Below, piece after piece: positions 17,415 to 29,262 of a stretch of 44,999 nt of DNA. Both the position numbers and the translations under genes were made by a program. The notes beneath the pieces are model-generated. The model was not told the origin of the DNA. It ran no database searches and saw only the letters and a program-made list of their open reading frames with translations. This DNA comes from an uncultured Chlorobiaceae bacterium. GTDB taxonomy: Bacteria; Bacteroidota; Chlorobiia; Chlorobiales; Chlorobiaceae. Positions within the stretch are counted from its first letter, which is position 1. Each line of letters opens with the position of its first letter. The stretch spans positions 1-44,999 of the forward strand of contig CAIPYV010000001.1 of the NCBI GenBank assembly GCA_903869365.1, read 5' to 3'.

Positions 17415-18362
17415 TTAGATGGCACCCCTTTCCGGGCGCATCATCTCTCCTGCTTTTACCTTCAACGTACGGAACTGCTCACTGACTGACTCAATTCTTG
17501 ACTCCCATTCCGGATCAGGCTTTGTCGATTCAGCCTCCTTCAAAAAAGTCAGCAAAGTTGAAGTACAGGCAACTGGATCGAATAATATCCATTTTGCAGA
17601 TACTCCAAGGAAAAGAGCCAGCACAAAAAGGAAAAATTTCACTAACGCCCAAGAAGCTGGAAGAAAAAGGGCGATCGCCCCAAGAGGAATCATAAAGACA
17701 ATGGTCGTGAAAATAACGAACACATAACTGAACAGCGTCAGAAGCACGGCATTTTTCAGCAATGCTTTCCACGACTGGCAATAAACAAGAATACCTGATT
17801 TAGCGGCATCAAAAACATTTTCATTACCGGTAAGGAAGGTATAAGCAATAACGGACTCGTCGATATACGTCAGGCTGAAATTCACAATGCGCTGCACAAT
17901 GTTGGCGAGACCTTCAAGAGCAGGTATAGGAAGAGCATGCATGACATTGAACAACGTACGGTTCAGCGAAACAAGCACTCCTTTCACCAGTTGATCGACA
18001 AGGGCAAGAACACTGACCTCCTTATAATATTTCATAACCTTCTCCTTGGCCCATTCCGTCTGAGAAATACCTGACGGCAGGCTTCCTTTTTCCGCAATCT
18101 CGGTTATCAGCGCTATATGACCAGCCTGAAGCAAATACAAGACATATTCTCGCAGCAGTCTGAAGCCGAACCCGCCAGCAAATAAGGAAATAAGAAAAAG
18201 TATTCCAGCAGCACCACTCCCGAAAACGCTGCCGATAAGCACGAGAATGCCGAGAAAAAACGCAACAATAACGGCGATACCACTATAGACCATGGTACGG
18301 TAAAGCAGATAAACTTTTGTTTGTGCCACAATTTTTATGGCTTCACCAAACTGCAGACTCAT
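17415..18362 (-). CDS. Uncharacterised integral membrane protein
   Basis: I do not recognise this family. The start at 18362 is chosen because GGGAG lies 7 bp upstream, giving 315 residues. A longer frame from 18413 would overlap mtgA. About four to six membrane segments are visible. Two lie near the N-terminus (after VYLLYRTMVYSGI and around AAGILFLISLFAGG). A long hydrophobic pair follows around residues 215-250, and another segment around 260-280. A soluble loop holds EKGSLPSGISQTEWAKEKV, and the tail after about residue 285 is charged. It lies 47 bp after the mtgA stop and is probably co-transcribed with it. A cell-envelope role is only suggested by that neighbour. Confidence 0.75.
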   Translation of the reverse strand: MSLQFGEAIKIVAQTKVYLLYRTMVYSGIAVIVAFFLGILVLIGSVFGSGAAGILFLISLFAGGFGFRLLREYVLYLLQAGHIALITEIAEKGSLPSGISQTEWAKEKVMKYYKEVSVLALVDQLVKGVLVSLNRTLFNVMHALPIPALEGLANIVQRIVNFSLTYIDESVIAYTFLTGNENVFDAAKSGILVYCQSWKALLKNAVLLTLFSYVFVIFTTIVFMIPLGAIALFLPASWALVKFFLFVLALFLGVSAKWILFDPVACTSTLLTFLKEAESTKPDPEWESRIESVSEQFRTLKVKAGEMMRPERGAI

Positions 18363-18409
18363 AGTAATGCTCCCGTTTTTTCTTTTACTTATAGCACCTT
18401 CGTTTCCTT

Positions 18410-19306
18410 TCAAGGCTTCTCTGCTCCAGAGGGAGTTTCGGAACCACCACTCTCTCCTTTTCCAGCAGGAAGCGCACTGTTATCTTCAGAACCCTTGTTT
18501 GAAGTACTATCTGCTGAAACTGCCTGATCAATAAGATATTCCGGAACACCAATCACAACCGAATCCAACGGTACAACATCAGGTTTAATGGTCATAACCT
18601 CCTTATAATCAGGAACAAAAATCCCCCTCTTTCGCATGATAGCATAGATTATTCTGGAACGATTGCGAACGTAGGCAGAAGAACCAACCGGGGAAAATTT
18701 AATCGGATTCGGAAGGATTGATACAAGTTTTGACGCCTGTTGTGCCGTTAAACGGGCAGGACTCACACCATAATAATGACGCGCAGCCTGATCAATACCA
18801 AAAATACCATCACCCCATTCTACAAGATTGACATAAAGCTCAAGAATCCGGCGTTTTGAAAGTTTTTTTTCAATTCTCCATGTAAGAATGGCCTCCTTGA
18901 TTTTTCGAACCGGGTTTTTTGAAGAGGAGAGATAAAGATTTTTTGCAAGCTGCTGGCTGATGGTACTGCCGCCCATTTTAAATTTTTTTGCCGCAATGTC
19001 TTTTTCTATCGAACGCTCAATCGCCTGATAATCAAAACCCTCATGCTTCCAGAACTTGTCATCTTCAGCAATCAGAACCGCCTTGATCAGGTTCGGAGAA
19101 ACATTGTGCAGCGACACCCAATTCTGATGTATTTTTTTATTATCGAGCCCTTGCTCTTTCCACTCAGCTTCACGGGACTCCATAAAAGCTGTTTTTACAG
19201 GATTTTCCTCTACAAGCTTTCCTATATCGGGATAAACAAAATATCGTGCAATATCAGCAAAGAAAAGTAACAGCAGAATGCTGATGATAATTCTGGCAAG
19301 CTTCAT
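18410..19306 (-). CDS. mtgA: Monofunctional peptidoglycan transglycosylase MtgA
   Basis: MtgA polymerises lipid II into glycan strands at the outer face of the cytoplasmic membrane. It is a GT51 enzyme without a transpeptidase domain. The 298-residue protein has an N-terminal membrane anchor (about residues 4-25). The GT51 motifs follow in order: AEDDKFWKHEGFD (with the catalytic Glu), GGSTISQQLAKNLYL, and RKIKEAILTWRIEKKLSKR then ILELYVN. After about residue 265 there is a low-complexity Ser/Gly/Glu tail. Its function is unknown and it is longer than in E. coli. Confidence 0.94.
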   Translation of the reverse strand: MKLARIIISILLLLFFADIARYFVYPDIGKLVEENPVKTAFMESREAEWKEQGLDNKKIHQNWVSLHNVSPNLIKAVLIAEDDKFWKHEGFDYQAIERSIEKDIAAKKFKMGGSTISQQLAKNLYLSSSKNPVRKIKEAILTWRIEKKLSKRRILELYVNLVEWGDGIFGIDQAARHYYGVSPARLTAQQASKLVSILPNPIKFSPVGSSAYVRNRSRIIYAIMRKRGIFVPDYKEVMTIKPDVVPLDSVVIGVPEYLIDQAVSADSTSNKGSEDNSALPAGKGESGGSETPSGAEKP

Positions 19307-19469
19307 CTTTCTTAACGATTAACATCCCCCGACAACAAAATTTCAGGTTGCAACATACCAAATATGAATGATATGTAACGACATGAACGTCGAAATAGTA
19401 ATGACGATCTTAAGAGCATCTGGAGATGAAGTTTGTAACGGAAAAAAGAGGAGTGGAGCAAAGAAAAAG

Positions 19470-19542
19470 TGCCCTCGGGCAGACTCGAACCGCCGACCTA
19501 CAGTTTAGGAAACTGTTGCTCTATCCACTGAGCTACAAGGGC
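19470..19542 (-). tRNA. trnR: tRNA-Arg (anticodon CCU)
   Basis: This is a 73-nt cloverleaf on the minus strand. The acceptor stem GCCCTTG pairs with CGAGGGC (one G-T pair), and the discriminator is A. The anticodon stem ACAGT/ACTGT encloses loop TTCCTAA, giving anticodon CCT, and the T arm contains GGTTCGAGTC. It stands alone between mutL and mtgA. Confidence 0.96.
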
Positions 19543-19587
19543 ATGGGTTCAAATTTACTATTTTTGCACAAACTTGCAACCTCCTTG

Positions 19588-21468
19588 TTACTTTCTCCCG
19601 AACATCCTGTCAAGCTGGTCGAGAGAAAGCTTGATAATAACGGGTCTGCCATGCGGGCATGAGTATGGTTGACGGGTAGCAAAAAGGTTATCAATAAGTG
19701 TTCGCATCTCTTCAAGAGTGAGCTTTTGGCCAGCCATTATGGCATTGCGACACGAGTAAGATTTTGCAAGGTTGTCACGCTTGTCGAGCTTCAGCCTTGA
19801 AGCGTTATCCTGATATTCAGCAATCATATCCTGCAGAATGGTGACTTCAGTTCCCGGTTTAACATCCTGTGGAACGCCCTCTATCATAACCGTTTGTTTA
19901 CCGAACTTTCTCAAATTGAAACCAAGCCGGTCAAGATCTTCACGGATTTCCTCAAAAACCTCATACTCCCACGGACGAAACTCTACCTTTTGAGGAAAAA
20001 GCAACTGCTGAGAGTTTGGAACATTCTGGTGCATCACATCAACAGCCCGTTCATACAAGACCCGTTCATGCGCCACATGCTGATCAATAATCATCAACCC
20101 AGTTCTGATCTGGCAAATAAGATATTTGTTATGCAACTGCCATATTTTCGGTTCCGCCCCTTTCGGATTTGGAACGGCTTCATCTTCACTGAGACGGGAA
20201 AGCAGCAGAGATGAAAGTCCGTAATCACCTTCCCTCATCTCACGATCCGGCAAGACATCTCCCGAAACAGAGTGGAGGGCAAACATATCCTCCTGCTGCA
20301 AGGCGGAAACGCGGGGAACGACCTGTTGAGGAACCGTGCCTGCTTGGTAGTTTGCATAAAGGTCGCCTGTTGCTATAGAGCGGCTCGGTATAGCCGGAAA
20401 TGCAAGCTTTCTGTAAGAAGATTCATGAGAAAGAGGAGAAGGGAAGTCGTCGCTTTCCCTCGATTCCATGTCAGGTGAAAAATCCTGCAACTGTATAGCC
20501 CTCTTGATAACCGGATAAAACATGTTGCGGACACTCCGCTCATCGTCAAACCGAATTTCAAGCTTTGCAGGATGCACGTTGACATCAACCCGTGAAGGAT
20601 CAATACCAAGAAAAAGCAGGACAAACGGAGTCTGGCGTTCAACCAGCAAATCGCCATAAGCCTGCTGAACAGCCTGCGAGAGCATTCTGTTCTGAACAAG
20701 CCGGCGATTGACAAAAAAATACTGCTCCAGTTTTCGACGTTTCTGCATAACAGGCTTACCGAGAAATCCCCTGATCGAGAGGTAATCATTCTCCTCAGAA
20801 ATCTCAATCATACTGGCGGCAAAATCGTTGCCGTAAAAAACATTGAGCCGTTCGAGAATGTCCGGCGTCTTCAAATGAAAGAGTTCCTCATCATCGCTAT
20901 ACATTCGCCACTCAATAGCAGGATATGCCAATGCGAACGATTTGACAATTTCAAAAATATGCTGATACTCGGTAGCATTAGACTTCAGAAACTTACGCCG
21001 GGCGGGCACATTGTAAAAAAGGTTTCTAACGCTGATTGTCGTCCCCTGCTCTCCCTGTACCCCCGACTCCTCGACGAGAATTCCTCCTTCATAACGGAGC
21101 CGTAACCCCAGTGTCTCTTTTGCTGTTCGGGTTTTCAATTCAAAATGCGAGACCGAAGTGATACTCGCAAGCGCTTCACCCCTGAATCCAAGACTCAGAA
21201 GAGAGTCAAGATCCTCAACGCCGGTAATTTTACTCGTTGCAAACCGTTCAACGCACAACAGAGCATCTTCCCTTAACATCCCAGCCCCATTATCAACAAT
21301 CCGGATAAGCTCCTTTCCGGCATCTTTAATGGCAACAGTTATCTTATCTGCACCAGCATCAATGCAATTTTCAATAAGCTCCTTAACCACTGATGCAGGA
21401 CGCTGAACAACTTCCCCTGCTGAAATTTTGTTCGCTACTATCTCAGGTAATCTTGCAATTATTGCCAT
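19588..21468 (-). CDS. mutL: DNA mismatch repair protein MutL
   Basis: MutL links MutS mismatch recognition to strand excision. The 626-residue protein has the N-terminal GHKL ATPase (ELIENCIDAGADKI, DNGAGM, GFRGEALASI) and a C-terminal dimerisation domain. The C-terminal domain carries the nicking endonuclease motifs: DQHVAHERVLYE, SCRNAI and CPHGRP. MutL of this type cuts the daughter strand itself in bacteria that lack MutH. The usual metal-site alanine is valine here (DQHV). The middle (about 330-430) is a weakly conserved linker. It is the distal gene after cinA. Confidence 0.95.
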   Translation of the reverse strand: MAIIARLPEIVANKISAGEVVQRPASVVKELIENCIDAGADKITVAIKDAGKELIRIVDNGAGMLREDALLCVERFATSKITGVEDLDSLLSLGFRGEALASITSVSHFELKTRTAKETLGLRLRYEGGILVEESGVQGEQGTTISVRNLFYNVPARRKFLKSNATEYQHIFEIVKSFALAYPAIEWRMYSDDEELFHLKTPDILERLNVFYGNDFAASMIEISEENDYLSIRGFLGKPVMQKRRKLEQYFFVNRRLVQNRMLSQAVQQAYGDLLVERQTPFVLLFLGIDPSRVDVNVHPAKLEIRFDDERSVRNMFYPVIKRAIQLQDFSPDMESRESDDFPSPLSHESSYRKLAFPAIPSRSIATGDLYANYQAGTVPQQVVPRVSALQQEDMFALHSVSGDVLPDREMREGDYGLSSLLLSRLSEDEAVPNPKGAEPKIWQLHNKYLICQIRTGLMIIDQHVAHERVLYERAVDVMHQNVPNSQQLLFPQKVEFRPWEYEVFEEIREDLDRLGFNLRKFGKQTVMIEGVPQDVKPGTEVTILQDMIAEYQDNASRLKLDKRDNLAKSYSCRNAIMAGQKLTLEEMRTLIDNLFATRQPYSCPHGRPVIIKLSLDQLDRMFGRK

Positions 21469-21641
21469 ACGCTATCATAAGAACTATGTGCTTATCGTAA
21501 ACCCGGTGAAAAATTTTGTCCGTACTGCAAGTTATCGATAAAACAGCGGCTTTTTTTTGAAAATGAGAATAAATTTCGCATTTGACAATGCAGCTACCAA
21601 CTCATCCAATCTTTTCCTGATACCCTGAAAAAGGGGAGTCT

Positions 21642-22901
21642 TCATGGTTGATCACGCAAGCACTCCCACAGTTCACGAAGAGCAGCTTCACTGAAACGGA
21701 ACTTGTTTCGTTCACGATCTCCCTGCATAACGAGTGTTTTAGAACGTACCATGCCAGACAATTTTGTAGCAATCGCCAGACAAACCATCCCGACAGGTTT
21801 GTCAGGGGAACCTCCTGATGGTCCGGCAATACCAGTTGTAGAAACAGCAATATCGGCACCGCTTTTTTCAAGACATCCTGTTACCATTGCTCGTGCAACC
21901 TCTTCGCTGACAGCCCCGAAAGAGTCAAGAAGATCTTTAGGAACTCCAAGCGTCTTCTCTTTTGCCTGATTGCTGTACACCACAAAACCCTGAAGGAAAT
22001 ACCGTGATGAACCAGGCACATCAGTCAACCGACTTGCAACAAGTCCACCTGTACAGGATTCGGCAACCGCAGCCGTCATCCCTTTGGCAGAAAGCATTGC
22101 ACCAATCGTCTCTTCAAGGGTGACATCGCTGGTCGCAAAAATAAACTGAGCAGCCCTTTCCAGAATGGCATCAACAATGCTGAGATTATCGCGATCGACC
22201 TCATCCCTACTCCGCCCAATGGTACTGATCATCAGATTCACACCTGCAGCATGAGGCAGATAGGCAAGGGTCGTCCCCACCGGCAGACGATCTTCTATGT
22301 CCACAATCATCTCTGCCAAGGTAGACTCGCCAATCCCAACTGTTTTTACTGGCGTATGACAAATTACTGAGGTGGAAAGTGCCGCAAAATAGGGAAGCAC
22401 CGTAAGTTCCATCATGGCCTCCATTTCTGAAGGAACGCCTGGCATCAGCACCAGATAATGATGGTCAAAGCGCTCGCCACAGCCAATAATCATCCCGGCA
22501 GCCGTTCCCTTGGTATTTGCAATAACATGAGACCCTTCGATAACCATTGCCTGATCGCGGAGTGCATCCGACAACTCCACTCCTCTTTGTTTCATTCTGC
22601 TGGCAAGATTTTCGTATGCATCCTCGCTCAATTCCAGCCCCCTGTCAAGAAGAACCTGCACAGCTTTTCGTGTCCGGTCATCTCTGGTAGGCCCGAGCCC
22701 GCCCGTAACAAGGACAATGTCAGCCCGTTCAAGTGATTCGGTAAACACCGAAACCATCTCACGCTCAACATCTGCGCAAGCAACAATGCGTCCAACAGAC
22801 ACACCGATACCAGCAAGAGCTGCAGCAATATATGCAGCGTTAGTATTGACCCTCTGACCTTTAAGCAGTTCATCCCCAATGGAAACAATTTCCGCATGCA
22901 T
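21642..22901 (-). CDS. cinA: CinA-family protein (MoaB-like domain plus nicotinamide-nucleotide amidase)
   Basis: The 419-residue protein has two domains. Residues 1 to about 170 form a MoaB/MogA-like domain ([35 protein letters not shown]). Residues about 255-419 form the PncC nicotinamide mononucleotide deamidase domain ([20 protein letters not shown] and [18 protein letters not shown]). The family recycles pyridine nucleotides; the link to competence applies to other bacteria. It begins 11 bp after thrA, and its ribosome-binding site AGGAG overlaps the thrA stop codon (TAGGAG), so the two are co-transcribed. Confidence 0.95.
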   Translation of the reverse strand: MHAEIVSIGDELLKGQRVNTNAAYIAAALAGIGVSVGRIVACADVEREMVSVFTESLERADIVLVTGGLGPTRDDRTRKAVQVLLDRGLELSEDAYENLASRMKQRGVELSDALRDQAMVIEGSHVIANTKGTAAGMIIGCGERFDHHYLVLMPGVPSEMEAMMELTVLPYFAALSTSVICHTPVKTVGIGESTLAEMIVDIEDRLPVGTTLAYLPHAAGVNLMISTIGRSRDEVDRDNLSIVDAILERAAQFIFATSDVTLEETIGAMLSAKGMTAAVAESCTGGLVASRLTDVPGSSRYFLQGFVVYSNQAKEKTLGVPKDLLDSFGAVSEEVARAMVTGCLEKSGADIAVSTTGIAGPSGGSPDKPVGMVCLAIATKLSGMVRSKTLVMQGDRERNKFRFSEAALRELWECLRDQP

Positions 22902-22912
22902 GGTTCGTTCTC

Positions 22913-25372
22913 CTAAACCAGATAGCTTGCAATACGCAGAATATCGGCGAAAACGCCCCCGGCAGTAACCTCTCCCCCAGCACCTGGACCACGCACAACA
23001 AGAGGAGTCGCCCGATAGCGCTCAGTAGTGAAAACCACCATATTTTCAGACCCGCTGAGACCAGCAATAGGACTTGAAAGCGGAACCCTTTTTACCCCGA
23101 TGCTTGCCTTTCCTTCCCGAATCTCACCAGCATAAGCTATGGTCATTCCATCCTTGGCAGCATTTTCGGTTTCTGCGGCAAACCACTCGTCGACGCTCGA
23201 TAACCGGTCAAGAAACTCAGCCACAGGCATCTGGCCTCGGTACTCAGGAGGCACAAGACTCTCGCAAACCACATCACCATACTCCAGTGTATAGCCAAGT
23301 TCACGACCAAGAATTAAAAACTTCCGGGCAAAATCAGCACCTGAGAGGTCATCTCTCGGATCAGGCTCAGTATAGCCGGCCTGTTGCGCAAGGCGGACAA
23401 TCTCACTGAAGCGGCCACCTTTGCGAAGTTCATTGAAAATAAAACTCAACGTTCCAGAGAGAACACCATCAATACTGATAATTTTATCACCACTGTTTTT
23501 AAGGTCATGCAAGGTGTTTATAATTGGCAGCCCGGCACCCACATTGGTTTCATAAAGAAAACGGGCATTGCTTTTCCGCTGCGCATCCTTTATTCTGCGA
23601 TAGAGCGGCCATTGTCCCGCCATACCAAGTTTGTTTGCCGTTACCACTGAAATATTTCCAAGCAGAAAGTCAGGATAAATTTCTGCAACCTTGGCACTTG
23701 CCGTACAATCGACAAAAATAGTATTGTGCAGGTTTCTTTCCTTGATAAGATGCAGGTAACCTTCAATATCATGATGCTCTGTTCTCGGTAAAAGAGCCGA
23801 CTGCCAATGTTGAAGGTCAATTCCGTTATCATCCAGCGCAATATTACCGGTATTGGCCATCCCGCATACGACCACATCAAGATCATTATCTTGCTGCAGG
23901 TTGTGACGGTGGGCACTGATTTGACCAATCAAACTTTTTGCGATAGTGCCTGTGCCGGCTATAAAAAGATGCACCTTGCGCTGAGAAAGGAAAAACGATT
24001 CATGAATGCAGTTCAGAGCCTTATCCTCATGATGACTGTCAATAACAAAAGAAATATTCATTTCATTGGCACCCTGAGCCACAGCTATGACATTGATGCC
24101 GTTTTTACCAAGGGTTTCAAACAACTGGGCAGAGACACCCGGATGACCGGACATGTTATTGCCCACAACAGCAATCATGGCAAGGTTGCGACGAATCAAC
24201 AGAGGATCTATCTGACGGAATTCAATTTCACTGACAAACTCCTCCTCAAGCATTTTTTTAGCTTTTACAGCCTGCGAGGGATTGATGGCAAGAGTAATGG
24301 ATTGCTCAGACGAAGCCTGTGATATGAAAATAATGTTGATCCTGTTCTGAGCAAGGCAACTGAACAAGCGTGATGCGATGCCTGGCACCCCAACCATCCC
24401 GCTTCCTGAAAGATTCAGAAGAACAACTTTATTGATCGAGGAAAGACCAGTGACAGGCAAAGTCCGGCTGAGATCGGGGGGCATGAAGCGCTCGATTCTA
24501 GTACCTTCAGCTGCAGTATTGAATGAATTTTTTATCAATACCGGAATACCCGCTTTCATCGCAGGCTGAACAGCAAGAGGATGCAGTACTTTTGCCCCTG
24601 CATGAGAAAGCTCCATAGCTTCAGCATAGGTGATATAAGGCAGAATCCTTGCATCACGAACCCTTTTGGGATCTGCACTGAAAAAGCCATCAACATCGGT
24701 CCATATCAAGATTTCAGCGGCACCAAGAGCTGCACCAAAAATTGATGCGGTATAATCAGAACCGCCACGGCCAAGGGTCGTTACCGTACCATCAGGTGCA
24801 GCAGCGATAAATCCGGTAACCACAGGTACACCGGTAAACGATGCAAGACGTTTTCTGATCTTCAGTTCAGACGCATGGCTGTCTACCAGGGCATCAGCAT
24901 AATGAGTATCAGTGACAATCACGTCTCGAGCATCAAGATAAAATGAAGCAATATGCTGCTCCTGAAGATAACTGCTGACTAACCGGGCAGACAAGCGCTC
25001 ACCAAAACTAAGCACCCGCGCCAGACTTTTTTCAGAAAGCTCCCTGAGCAGAAAAATACCATGAACAAAATCATTGAGCTCGGAAAGTTCTGAACGTATC
25101 GAAACAGTGACCCTCTCAAGGTTATCACCGGAAAAAAGCTCACCAGCTATTGTGTGGTGCAGATGATCCAGTTCATGAAGGGTAACACCATAGGTTCCGT
25201 CACCGCTGCACGCTTTGGTAGCAGATTCAAGCAACATATCGGTAACCCGATGAATGGCCGAAACCACAACGATAATCTTACCCTGTTCCAATGCACCGGC
25301 AATGATAGCTGCAACTTTTTTAATTCGCCCGGCTGACCCCAGAGAGGTACCTCCAAACTTGTAAATCTTCAT
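22913..25372 (-). CDS. thrA: Bifunctional aspartokinase/homoserine dehydrogenase
   Basis: ThrA catalyses the first and third steps from aspartate to threonine and methionine. The start at 25372 gives [15 protein letters not shown] as in relatives. An ATG at 25384 would add four residues and cannot be excluded. The protein has about 819 residues in three parts. The aspartokinase comes first ([36 protein letters not shown]). Paired ACT regulatory domains cover about residues 310-460. The homoserine dehydrogenase follows ([38 protein letters not shown]). The ACT domains suggest threonine feedback control. thrB and thrC lie 3 kb away on the other strand. Confidence 0.96.
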   Translation of the reverse strand: MKIYKFGGTSLGSAGRIKKVAAIIAGALEQGKIIVVVSAIHRVTDMLLESATKACSGDGTYGVTLHELDHLHHTIAGELFSGDNLERVTVSIRSELSELNDFVHGIFLLRELSEKSLARVLSFGERLSARLVSSYLQEQHIASFYLDARDVIVTDTHYADALVDSHASELKIRKRLASFTGVPVVTGFIAAAPDGTVTTLGRGGSDYTASIFGAALGAAEILIWTDVDGFFSADPKRVRDARILPYITYAEAMELSHAGAKVLHPLAVQPAMKAGIPVLIKNSFNTAAEGTRIERFMPPDLSRTLPVTGLSSINKVVLLNLSGSGMVGVPGIASRLFSCLAQNRINIIFISQASSEQSITLAINPSQAVKAKKMLEEEFVSEIEFRQIDPLLIRRNLAMIAVVGNNMSGHPGVSAQLFETLGKNGINVIAVAQGANEMNISFVIDSHHEDKALNCIHESFFLSQRKVHLFIAGTGTIAKSLIGQISAHRHNLQQDNDLDVVVCGMANTGNIALDDNGIDLQHWQSALLPRTEHHDIEGYLHLIKERNLHNTIFVDCTASAKVAEIYPDFLLGNISVVTANKLGMAGQWPLYRRIKDAQRKSNARFLYETNVGAGLPIINTLHDLKNSGDKIISIDGVLSGTLSFIFNELRKGGRFSEIVRLAQQAGYTEPDPRDDLSGADFARKFLILGRELGYTLEYGDVVCESLVPPEYRGQMPVAEFLDRLSSVDEWFAAETENAAKDGMTIAYAGEIREGKASIGVKRVPLSSPIAGLSGSENMVVFTTERYRATPLVVRGPGAGGEVTAGGVFADILRIASYLV

Positions 25373-25490
25373 ACTTCCGCCCATACCTTCTTTATCTATA
25401 AATGTGACTTACTAATCGTCATTACCGTATAAAATATAAATCATTTCCTGATGAACTGCATAACACAGAGACCGGTTAACCCTGTAACAA

Positions 25491-25516
25491 TAAAAAAAGC
25501 GCCCTTGCAGGCGCTT
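25491..25516 (-). terminator. Intrinsic terminator of atpA-atpG
   Basis: AAGCGCC (25497-25503) and GGCGCTT (25510-25516) form a 7-bp stem with a 6-nt loop. On the minus strand a run of seven T residues follows. It lies about 30 bp past the atpG stop codon. Confidence 0.85.
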
Positions 25517-25545
25517 GAAATCATCGATATCTTGAGTCACTTTTA

Positions 25546-26421
25546 TCAACTGCTCAATGCCTCGGCGCCAGCAACAATTTCACTCAGCTCTGTAGTGATT
25601 GCAGCCTGTCTTGCACGGTTATAACTGATGTTGAGTGTCCGAAGAAGCTCCTTTGCATTTTCGGTGGCAGAATCCATAGCCGCCATTCGGGCAGCCTGCT
25701 CTGCTGCATTCGATTCAAGCATCATTCTCCATATCTGGGTATTGAGATGCTTGGGCACCAGTTCGTCGATAATCGCCGATGGAGAGGGCTCGTAAATATA
25801 GTCACTGCTGCTCTCTTTCGCCGATGTTACCGGTGCAATAGGGAGGAGCACTTCAGCTTTCAGGTTAGGCGCAAGCACCGACTTGAATTCATTGTAGGCA
25901 ACAATCACCCTGTCAACCTCGCCACGTAGATACATACCGGATGCGGTATCAGCAATCTCTTTTGCCGTACTGAAATCAAGATTCTGAAAAACAGCAGGGT
26001 ACCCTTTGACAATCTTATAATCTCTTTTCCTGAAAAAATCAAATCCACGGGAGCCGGCACAAATCATACTTACTCCGCCCTTGCTGTGAAGATCGGCGAA
26101 GTCCTCATGAATGGTTTTGTAGGCAAGCTTGATGATATTGGTATTAAATGCGCCGCACAAACCCCTGTCTGAAGTGATAAGAATCACAAGAGCTTTGTTA
26201 ACCTCAGAACGGCCGGAAAGCAAAGGATTAAGCGAAGTGTCTACCTTTGCTGACAAGGATCCCAGCATATCCTTCAGCTTCGCGGCATAAGGACGAGCCA
26301 TGACTGCCCGCTCCTGAGCCCTTCTCAGCTTGGCAGCGGCCACCATCTTCATCGCCTTGGTGACCTGCTGAGTAGACTTTACCCCTTTGATTCGTACACG
26401 TATATCCTTTAATGTAGGCAT
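25546..26421 (-). CDS. atpG: ATP synthase F1 gamma subunit
   Basis: The gamma subunit is the rotating central shaft of F1. The 291-residue protein has the N-terminal coiled-coil helix ([29 protein letters not shown]) and the Rossmann-like core ([19 protein letters not shown]). The C-terminal helix carries the signature [15 protein letters not shown], then [17 protein letters not shown]. It follows atpA by 43 bp. The delta subunit and the beta/epsilon pair are not adjacent, which fits the split ATP synthase operons of green sulfur bacteria. Confidence 0.97.
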   Translation of the reverse strand: MPTLKDIRVRIKGVKSTQQVTKAMKMVAAAKLRRAQERAVMARPYAAKLKDMLGSLSAKVDTSLNPLLSGRSEVNKALVILITSDRGLCGAFNTNIIKLAYKTIHEDFADLHSKGGVSMICAGSRGFDFFRKRDYKIVKGYPAVFQNLDFSTAKEIADTASGMYLRGEVDRVIVAYNEFKSVLAPNLKAEVLLPIAPVTSAKESSSDYIYEPSPSAIIDELVPKHLNTQIWRMMLESNAAEQAARMAAMDSATENAKELLRTLNISYNRARQAAITTELSEIVAGAEALSS

Positions 26422-26464
26422 GTATTACGGGACTGTTAATAAATTACTTGAAAAACATGTTTTC

Positions 26465-28045
26465 TTACGCCTTATTTTTTTCCTTGAACGCATTGACAAA
26501 CTTGACAGCTATCTCCTTGAGCTTATTTGCCGCATCAGTCTCCAACGTACCTTTCTCTGCTATAGTTTTAAGGATATCGCTGTGCTTGACCTCAAGCATA
26601 CCAAGGAACTCCTCCTCAAACTTGCGGATAAAACGTAAATCAACCGAGTCGAGCAATCCCTGAGTACCGAGGAAAATAATGGCAACCTGTTTTTCAACAG
26701 GCATCGGAATATACTGACCCTGCTTGAGAATTTCGACGAGTCTTGCACCCCTGTCAAGCTGGGCCTTGGTGGTTTTATCCAGGTCAGAACCAAATTTCGA
26801 AAACGCTTCAAGTTCACGGAACTGGGCAAGATCAAGACGGAGAGTACCGGCAACCTTTTTCATCGCCTTGATCTGTGCACTTCCTCCAACACGGGATACC
26901 GATATACCAACGTTGATAGCCGGTCTTTGTCCGGAGTTGAACAGATTCGATTCAAGAAAAATCTGACCATCAGTGATAGAGATCACATTAGTCGGAATAT
27001 ATGCAGAAACGTCCCCTGCCTGGGTTTCGATAACCGGCAGTGCGGTAAGACTTCCGCCTCCCTTCACTATAGGCTTGAGAACATCAGGAAGATCGTTCAT
27101 TTTCCTTGCAACCTCGATATCATCTGTTATTTTCGCAGCTCTTTCAAGCAGACGGGAGTGCAGGTAAAAAACGTCGCCTGGGTAAGCTTCACGTCCCGGC
27201 GGACGACGAAGAAGAAGGGAAAGCTGACGATAGGCAACAGCCTGTTTTGAAAGATCATCATAGACAACAAGAGCATGGCGACCGGTATCGCGGAAAAACT
27301 CACCGAGAGTAGCACCGGCAAAAGGCGCAATAAACTGCAGTGGCGCTGGATCAGATGCCGTAGCTGAAATAACGATGGTATATTCCATCGCGTTATATTT
27401 TTCAAGGGTATTGACAACCTGAGCCACAGTCGAACCTTTCAGTCCAATCGCAACATAAATACAAAAAACCCCTTTGCCTTTCTGGTTGATAATGGTATCA
27501 AGCGCAACAGCAGTCTTTCCTGTCTGGCGATCACCGATGATAAGTTCGCGCTGTCCACGTCCAATCGGAATCATGGAATCGATAGCCTTGAGACCTGTCT
27601 GAAGCGGTTCATTAACCGATTTCCGGTAAATAACACCTGGCGCCCTGCGTTCGAGAGGAAGGCGGATCTGGGTTTCAATAGGCCCCTTGCCATCAATCGG
27701 CAAACCAAGAGGATTGATGACCCTGCCAAGCATAGCTTCACCAACCGGGATTGAGGCAAGCATACTGGTTCGTTTAACCGTATCGCCCTCTTTCACCAGA
27801 TTCGATTCACCAAACAATACAGCACCGACGTTGTCCTCCTCAAGGTTCAAAGCCATTCCCATGACCTTATTGGGAAACTCAAGAAGCTCTCCAGCTGCAA
27901 CCTTCGACAAACCGTACACACGGGCAATACCGTCACCAACTTGCAGTACGGTTCCCACATCATAAACGTCTGCTTCTGACTCAAAACCGGCAAGCTGCTT
28001 GCGAAGTATGGATGAAACCTCATCAGGCCTGACTGTTATAGACAT
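26465..28045 (-). CDS. atpA: ATP synthase F1 alpha subunit
   Basis: The alpha subunit forms the F1 hexamer with beta and holds the non-catalytic nucleotide sites. The 526-residue protein has the P-loop GDRQTGKT, the downstream block [20 protein letters not shown], and the ATPase alpha/beta signature [13 protein letters not shown]. The N-terminal beta-barrel domain ([22 protein letters not shown]) is complete. It is first in the pair and diverges from thrB across a 226-bp gap that must hold both promoters. I could not pick these confidently. Confidence 0.97.
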   Translation of the reverse strand: MSITVRPDEVSSILRKQLAGFESEADVYDVGTVLQVGDGIARVYGLSKVAAGELLEFPNKVMGMALNLEEDNVGAVLFGESNLVKEGDTVKRTSMLASIPVGEAMLGRVINPLGLPIDGKGPIETQIRLPLERRAPGVIYRKSVNEPLQTGLKAIDSMIPIGRGQRELIIGDRQTGKTAVALDTIINQKGKGVFCIYVAIGLKGSTVAQVVNTLEKYNAMEYTIVISATASDPAPLQFIAPFAGATLGEFFRDTGRHALVVYDDLSKQAVAYRQLSLLLRRPPGREAYPGDVFYLHSRLLERAAKITDDIEVARKMNDLPDVLKPIVKGGGSLTALPVIETQAGDVSAYIPTNVISITDGQIFLESNLFNSGQRPAINVGISVSRVGGSAQIKAMKKVAGTLRLDLAQFRELEAFSKFGSDLDKTTKAQLDRGARLVEILKQGQYIPMPVEKQVAIIFLGTQGLLDSVDLRFIRKFEEEFLGMLEVKHSDILKTIAEKGTLETDAANKLKEIAVKFVNAFKEKNKA

Positions 28046-28271
28046 ATCTTATTCCGCTTGGTTATTTGTTTAAGAAAAGAGAAAGATTCTGCTTAACTTC
28101 TTCTGGAAGTTCAGCTCAGATATTTAACCATTCCAAAAGAGTAAAACTCAAATTTAATGAAAAGCTTTTAGTTATTCAAATTCTGTCTCTCTCTCATTTG
28201 AACCTATACTCTTTTTATTAGCTTTACACCCTACACTATCACCTTCAGGAATTTTGTTCGCAGAAAACGGT

Positions 28272-29237
28272 ATGAAAACTGTCAAAGGATTCGCTTCAGC
28301 AACCGTCGGAAACGTTGCCTGCGGCTTTGATGTCTTGGGATTCGCCATTACAGAACCCGGTGATGAAGTCATTCTGACGCTTTCCGATGACATACAATCG
28401 GATTCTCCGGTATCCATTGCAAGCATCACGGGCGATGGAGGCGCACTTCCTCTTGACCCTAAAAAAAACACATCAAGCTTCGTCGTTCTGAAATTTCTTG
28501 AATATATCCGTACCCATAAACAGATCGACTTTACCGGCCATATCTCCCTGGAGCTTAAAAAACACCTGCCGCTCAGCAGCGGTATGGGAAGCAGCGCGGC
28601 AAGCGCTGCCGCTGCGCTGGTTGCTGCAAACGAATTAATGGGTCATCCCTGCTCCAAAATGGAGCTCGTGCACTTTGCCATTGAAGGGGAGCGGGTTGCC
28701 TGCGGATCGGCCCATGCCGACAACGCTGCACCAGCGATTCTCGGTAATTTCGTCCTGATACGGAGCTATACACCACTCGATCTCATTACCATCCCGTCAC
28801 CCGAGCACCTTTACTGTTCCTTGGTGCATCCCCATACCGAACTGCGCACAGCCTATGCCCGTTCAGTACTGCCTGCAAGCATTCCGCTCAAAACAGCGAC
28901 CCAGCAGTGGGGCAATGTCGGGGCCCTTATCACCGGCCTGCTCACCTCCGACTATGATCTTATCGGACGATCTCTGGTTGACGTTATTGCCGAACCAAAA
29001 CGCGCCCCACTGATTCCTGGCTTTTTTGACGTCAAGCAGGCCGCTCTTGATGCTGGCGCTCTCGGATGCAGCATCGCAGGCTCAGGCCCTTCAGTGTTTG
29101 CGTTTTCTTCTTCTGAAAAAACAGCTCTTGCCGTTGCTCAGGCCATGAAAGAAGCATTCCTGCACTCGAAAGCCCACCTTGAATCCGATATATGGGTATC
29201 GCCAATCTGCAAAGAAGGTGCAAGAATCCTGCAATAA
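28272..29237 (+). CDS. thrB: Homoserine kinase
   Basis: ThrB phosphorylates homoserine, the fourth step of threonine synthesis. It is a GHMP-family kinase. The ATG at 28272 gives MKTVKGFASATVGNVACGFD, the expected N-terminus, and 321 residues. A TTG at 28254 would add six residues. The ATP-binding motif LPLSSGMGSSAASAAAAL is present, and the C-terminal SIAGSGPSVFAFSS is the third GHMP motif. It lies 25 bp before thrC on the same strand. Confidence 0.95.
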   Translation: MKTVKGFASATVGNVACGFDVLGFAITEPGDEVILTLSDDIQSDSPVSIASITGDGGALPLDPKKNTSSFVVLKFLEYIRTHKQIDFTGHISLELKKHLPLSSGMGSSAASAAAALVAANELMGHPCSKMELVHFAIEGERVACGSAHADNAAPAILGNFVLIRSYTPLDLITIPSPEHLYCSLVHPHTELRTAYARSVLPASIPLKTATQQWGNVGALITGLLTSDYDLIGRSLVDVIAEPKRAPLIPGFFDVKQAALDAGALGCSIAGSGPSVFAFSSSEKTALAVAQAMKEAFLHSKAHLESDIWVSPICKEGARILQ

Positions 29238-29262
29238 TCTTCAATCAAGAGTTTTATCAATC